From NCBI GenBank assembly GCA_937900675.1, contig CALCEA010000050.1, positions 1-35,192 of the forward strand: a DNA stretch of 35,192 nt, in the 5' to 3' direction. The translations under genes were made by a program, and so were the position numbers. This stretch comes from an uncultured Chitinophagaceae bacterium (GTDB lineage Bacteria > Bacteroidota > Bacteroidia > Chitinophagales > Chitinophagaceae). Shown here in pieces: positions 31,893 through 35,192 of the stretch (position 1 is its first letter; the number at the start of each line of letters is the position of its first letter). Under the pieces are notes generated by a model. That model was given only the letters and a program-made list of their open reading frames with translations. It was not told the DNA's origin and ran no database searches.

Positions 31893-33089
31893 TTAGGATA
31901 AGCGGTAAGGATATTGCTTTAAAGCTTCCTCTAAGCAATCCATTGCAGTGTTGATGTCTTTCTGGTTCAAGACATAAGCCAATCTAATTTCATTTTTTCC
32001 TAAACCAGGACTGGTATAGAATCCACTTGCAGGTGCCAGCATAATAGTGGCATTGTCTTTTCTAAAATCGGTCAATAACCATTGGCAAAAAGCATCTGTA
32101 TCTGCAACAGGTAATTTTGCCATGGCATAAAATGCTCCACTGGGAGCAGGGCAATAAACGCCTTCCATTTTTTCTAAACGGCCAATTAAGGTTTTTCTTC
32201 TATTTGCGTATTCTTCTCTAGTGGCATCAAAATAATCAGCTGGCAAACCAAGTGCAGCTTCGGCAGCTATTTGTTCTAATGTTGGCGGGCTTAATCTGGC
32301 TTGTGAAAATTTCATCACCGCTTCAATTACTGCTTTGTTTTTGGTAACCAATGCTCCAATTCTTGCACCACATGCAGAATATTTTTTAGAGAATGTATCA
32401 ATCATGATGACTCTATCTTCTACGCCTTCTAATGTTAAAGTACTTTTTACTTTTCTAGTGTAACTGAATTCAGTATAGGCTTCATCAGAAAATAAGTACA
32501 AATCTTTTTCCTTAATTAAATCCCTTATTTGTAAAAGCTCTTCTTCGCTATAAACATAACCAGTGGGGTTATTTGGGTTGCAAATAAAAATCCCTTTTGT
32601 TTTAGGGGTAATCTTTGCTTTGAAAGATTCGATGGGGGGCAATGCAAAACCAGACTCAATGGAAGAAGTGATTGGTATAATTTTAATACCTGCAGCCATC
32701 GCAAAACCAATATAGTTGGCATAAAATGGTTCAGGTACAATAATCTCATCACCTGCATCTAGGCAAGCCATAAATGCGAACAAAATACCCTCGCTACCTC
32801 CAATGGTGATAAGGATATCGGTATAGTCAACATTGATTTGTTTGGATTGATAATAAGCAGCTAGTTTTTTTCTAAAACTTAATATACCTGCACTATCTGT
32901 ATATTCTAAAACCTTCATGTCAGCATGTCTAACTGCATCCATCATAATAGATGGTGTTTCAATATCTGGCTGACCAATATTTAAATGATAAACTTTAACA
33001 CCTTCTTTTTTTGCAGCTTCTGCATAGCTTGCTAATTTTCGAATGGGCGAGGAGGGCATGTCCATTCCACGCTGGCTAATCTGAATCAT
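31893..33089 (-). CDS. PLP-dependent aminotransferase, class I/II
   Basis: A 398-residue fold-type I aminotransferase of the aspartate aminotransferase superfamily, cytoplasmic. Visible features: LNIGQPDIETP near the N-terminus, EYTDSAGILSFRKKLA, the NPNNPTG motif at 171-177, SDEAYTEF with the pyridine-nitrogen Asp202, and the PLP lysine in TFSKKYSACGARIG (probably Lys235). The C-terminal Arg-containing NEIRLAYVL fits substrate carboxylate binding. Substrate cannot be fixed from sequence; aspartate, aromatic or alanine-type activity are all possible. It is preceded by the DUF1573 gene with a 4-bp gap and probably shares its transcript. Confidence 0.9.
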   Translation of the reverse strand: MIQISQRGMDMPSSPIRKLASYAEAAKKEGVKVYHLNIGQPDIETPSIMMDAVRHADMKVLEYTDSAGILSFRKKLAAYYQSKQINVDYTDILITIGGSEGILFAFMACLDAGDEIIVPEPFYANYIGFAMAAGIKIIPITSSIESGFALPPIESFKAKITPKTKGIFICNPNNPTGYVYSEEELLQIRDLIKEKDLYLFSDEAYTEFSYTRKVKSTLTLEGVEDRVIMIDTFSKKYSACGARIGALVTKNKAVIEAVMKFSQARLSPPTLEQIAAEAALGLPADYFDATREEYANRRKTLIGRLEKMEGVYCPAPSGAFYAMAKLPVADTDAFCQWLLTDFRKDNATIMLAPASGFYTSPGLGKNEIRLAYVLNQKDINTAMDCLEEALKQYPYRLS

Positions 33090-33093
33090 GCGC

Positions 33094-33459
33094 TTACAAT
33101 ATTACTTCACCCTGGATAGTTAATTCTGTTGGAAGTTTAGCGCCTGCAAATTTCACGGTTACTTTCTTTTTAAACACGCCACTATAAGGTGCAGTATAAG
33201 TTACTTTAATACTGCTCTTTTGACCTTTTAATACTGGGTCTTGTTTGTACTCTGGAGTAGTACATCCACATTCAGCTTGAGCAAACTCAATTACTGCTGG
33301 TTTATTTCCCAAATTAGTAAAACTAAAAACAACTGCTTTATGTATCCCTTTTTTGATCTTGCCAAAATTATGAGTGGTCTTGTCAAATTTGATATCAGAT
33401 TGAGCTTGTAAGCCTGTTAGAATCAATAAAAATGATAATATAAAGGTGATTTTTTTCAT
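33094..33459 (-). CDS. DUF1573 domain exported protein
   Basis: A 121-residue protein with a signal peptide (about 1-19, TGLQAQ) and one Ig-like DUF1573 domain: IKFDKTTHNFGKIKKG, VFSFTNLGNKPAVIE, the conserved AECGCTTPEY cysteine motif, and a final VTVKFAG strand. It is exported, probably to the periplasm or surface; function of the domain is unknown. It leads a two-gene leftward unit with the aminotransferase. The 106-bp gap to the divergent E1 gene carries no consensus minus-strand -7 box that I could see. Confidence 0.86.
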   Translation of the reverse strand: MKKITFILSFLLILTGLQAQSDIKFDKTTHNFGKIKKGIHKAVVFSFTNLGNKPAVIEFAQAECGCTTPEYKQDPVLKGQKSSIKVTYTAPYSGVFKKKVTVKFAGAKLPTELTIQGEVIL

Positions 33460-33553
33460 ACAGATTTGGGTTGCTTTTATAGGGTAAAATTATTGAAAAA
33501 ACCCTAATTATTTGATTTTATCTAATTATAGACTTTTTATGCTTTTTGCACCT

Positions 33554-33561
33554 TATTTTTG
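33554..33561 (+). promoter_or_regulatory. -7 box of the dehydrogenase E1 gene
   Basis: TATTTTTG ends 4 bp before the ATG at 33566, implying a leaderless or nearly leaderless mRNA. A -33 element is not evident. Confidence 0.38.
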
Positions 33562-33565
33562 TTCC

Positions 33566-35192
33566 ATGGAATCCCATTTAGAAGCCCAAAATAATGCCGA
33601 TATGCTTTCTTTTGAAGCATTCCGCAGCTCTGTATTAGCAGATTACAGACTGGCGCTTTTAAGTAGAGAAGTGAGTTTGTTAGGGAGAAGAGAAGTGCTT
33701 ACAGGAAAAGCAAAATTTGGCATTTTCGGTGATGGCAAGGAAGTCGCTCAAGTAGCTTTGGCTAAATTTTTTCAAAAAGGTGATTTTAGAAGTGGTTATT
33801 ATAGAGATCAAACCATGATGTTTGCATTGGGTGTTGCCAATGTAGAGACCTATTTTGCTCAATTGTATGCAGACACTGTTAATGATCCTTTTTGTGGTGG
33901 AAAAAACATGAACTCTCATTTCACTACAAGATTTGTTTTAGAAAATGGTGAATGGAATAATTTAACTGAGCAATACAATATTTCAACAGATATAGCTCCA
34001 ACTGCTGGGCAGATGGCAAGGGGTTTGGGATTAGCATTTGCATCTAAATGTTTTAGAAAAGTAGATGCTCTTTCTTCATTGACTCATTTGAGTAATCAAG
34101 GTAATGAAGTATGTTTTTGTACTATTGGAGACGCAAGTACTTCGGAAGGACAGTTTTGGGAAGTAATTAATGCAGCAGGTGTGTTGCAAGTACCTTTAGT
34201 AATTTTTGTATATGATGATGGATATGGAATATCTGTTCCCACCAAATTACAAACAACCAAAGGATCTATTTCAGAAGCTTTGAAAGGTTTTGAAAAAGAA
34301 GCAGGCACTAATGGTATTCAATTGTATAAAGTGAAAGGCTGGGATTATGCTGCTATGTGTGAGACATTTGAAGTTGGTATTGATTATGCAAGAACTACAC
34401 ATACACCAGTGGTGTTTCATGTACAAGAATTAACGCAGCCACAAGGTCATTCAACCAGTGGAAGTCATGAGCGATATAAATCTTCAGAAAGACTAGAGTG
34501 GGAGCGTGAGTGGGATTGTAATAAGAAAATGAAAGAGTGGTTAATTTTAAATGAATTAACAACAGAAGAAGCTTTAAATCAATTAGAGTCGGAAGTAAAG
34601 CAAGAAGTAAGAGCTGCAAAGCAATTGGCTTGGGATAAATATGTTGGACCGATCAAGCAAAAAGTAGAAGAAGCTATTCAATTAGTTCAGACTAATATAA
34701 GTGAATCAGATTGGGCAAAGGTTGAATCTATTTGTCTTGATTTAATCAATAACAAAGAGCCATTAAAAAGAGATGTATTTAGAACAGTGCATTTGGTTTT
34801 AGAAACCTTGCCACATCATACTAATGCTTCAGCTATTCAAACTTTCTTGAAGGATTATCATGCAACAGAAGCACCTTATTATTCTAAGTTCTTATATGAT
34901 GAGGGTCCAAAGAGTACAATGAATGTATCTGTGGAATCTGTTCAGTATGCACCAGATGCACCAATTGTAAATGGTTACGAAGTATTGAATCATTATTTTG
35001 ACGAACTATTTGCAAGTAATCCAAAAGTATTTGCCTTTGGAGAAGATGTTGGAAATATTGGAGATGTAAACCAAGGTTTTGCAGGTTTGCAATTGAAGCA
35101 TGGTGAAGACCGAATTTTTGATACTGGTATTCGTGAGCAAACCATTATGGGACAAGCGCATGGTTTGGCCATGAGAGGATTAAGACCGATTG
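33566..35192 (+). CDS. Fused alpha/beta E1 of a 2-oxoacid dehydrogenase complex, partial
   Basis: Open to the window end: 542 codons from ATG 33566 are present and the C-terminal part is missing. The N-terminal alpha-like half (about 20-400) carries the thiamine diphosphate motif: GDAST at about 188, then some 30 residues on to the Tyr-Gly segment YDDGYGISVP. YYRDQTMMFALG and GGKNMNSHF are typical of branched-chain or pyruvate-type E1 alpha. From about residue 465 the beta half begins (IVNGYEVLNHYF, VFAFGEDVGNIGDVNQGF, DRIFDTGIREQTIMG). The fusion is common in Bacteroidota. Branched-chain 2-oxoacids are the best guess for substrate; pyruvate is possible. A linker region of about 60 residues joins the halves. 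Confidence 0.9.
   Translation, partial: MESHLEAQNNADMLSFEAFRSSVLADYRLALLSREVSLLGRREVLTGKAKFGIFGDGKEVAQVALAKFFQKGDFRSGYYRDQTMMFALGVANVETYFAQLYADTVNDPFCGGKNMNSHFTTRFVLENGEWNNLTEQYNISTDIAPTAGQMARGLGLAFASKCFRKVDALSSLTHLSNQGNEVCFCTIGDASTSEGQFWEVINAAGVLQVPLVIFVYDDGYGISVPTKLQTTKGSISEALKGFEKEAGTNGIQLYKVKGWDYAAMCETFEVGIDYARTTHTPVVFHVQELTQPQGHSTSGSHERYKSSERLEWEREWDCNKKMKEWLILNELTTEEALNQLESEVKQEVRAAKQLAWDKYVGPIKQKVEEAIQLVQTNISESDWAKVESICLDLINNKEPLKRDVFRTVHLVLETLPHHTNASAIQTFLKDYHATEAPYYSKFLYDEGPKSTMNVSVESVQYAPDAPIVNGYEVLNHYFDELFASNPKVFAFGEDVGNIGDVNQGFAGLQLKHGEDRIFDTGIREQTIMGQAHGLAMRGLRPI

Noticed and set aside
33680..34619. Minus-strand open frames over the right end
   Set aside because: They are shadows of the dehydrogenase E1 gene, which reads continuously on the plus strand from 33566 to the window end.

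Overview
The window looks like the chromosome of a low-GC member of the Bacteroidota, most likely Chitinophagaceae-like. Supporting signs are a SusC/SusD pair, DUF1573, DUF2490 and Sb-PDE family proteins, a fused alpha/beta 2-oxoacid dehydrogenase E1, AGA/AAT/TTA-rich codon use, no obvious Shine-Dalgarno sites, and repeated promoter elements of the Bacteroidota type (TTTG, about 18-22 bp, TAnnTTTG). The species is inferred, not seen. No tRNA, rRNA, CRISPR array, transposase or phage gene was found, and no gene-free stretch exceeds about 230 bp.

Layout. 1-901: end of a phosphonate-type HD oxygenase and a phosphonatase-like HAD hydrolase. 928-3676: an exported serine hydrolase facing an exported PHP phosphodiesterase and an acidic small protein across a perfect 20-bp hairpin terminator. 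3904-4377: a YkuK-like RNase H-fold protein. 4368-7741: nadC-nadA-nadB, the de novo route from aspartate to nicotinate mononucleotide, from its own promoter. 7733-11079: riboflavin genes, ribD leftward and ribE-ribBA-ribH rightward from back-to-back promoters. 11081-17181: a leftward RND efflux operon (small exported protein, adaptor, pump, outer-membrane channel) with a 12-bp inverted repeat at its promoter.

17267-20825: a barrel-less TonB plug protein, a B12-type radical SAM enzyme with an unusual cysteine spacing, and an SDR protein lacking the catalytic tyrosine. 20954-25741: a SusC/SusD pair with the codon bias of highly expressed genes, ended by a strong terminator. 25804-28358: a leftward exported amidohydrolase plus arginase. 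28470-30956: a large exported MG2/plug protein without a barrel. 30959-31720: a DUF2490 protein. 31737-31846: an apparently undescribed short transcription unit, with a consensus promoter, two hairpins and a terminator, just upstream of the DUF2490 gene. 31893-33459: DUF1573 and an aminotransferase. 33566-end: the fused 2-oxoacid dehydrogenase E1, cut by the window.

Most of the window is ordinary housekeeping and envelope biology. The least explained elements are the small RNA or attenuator at 31737-31811, the operator-like repeat at 17179-17219, the CX4CX2C radical SAM protein with its neighbouring atypical SDR, and the two plug-only proteins.
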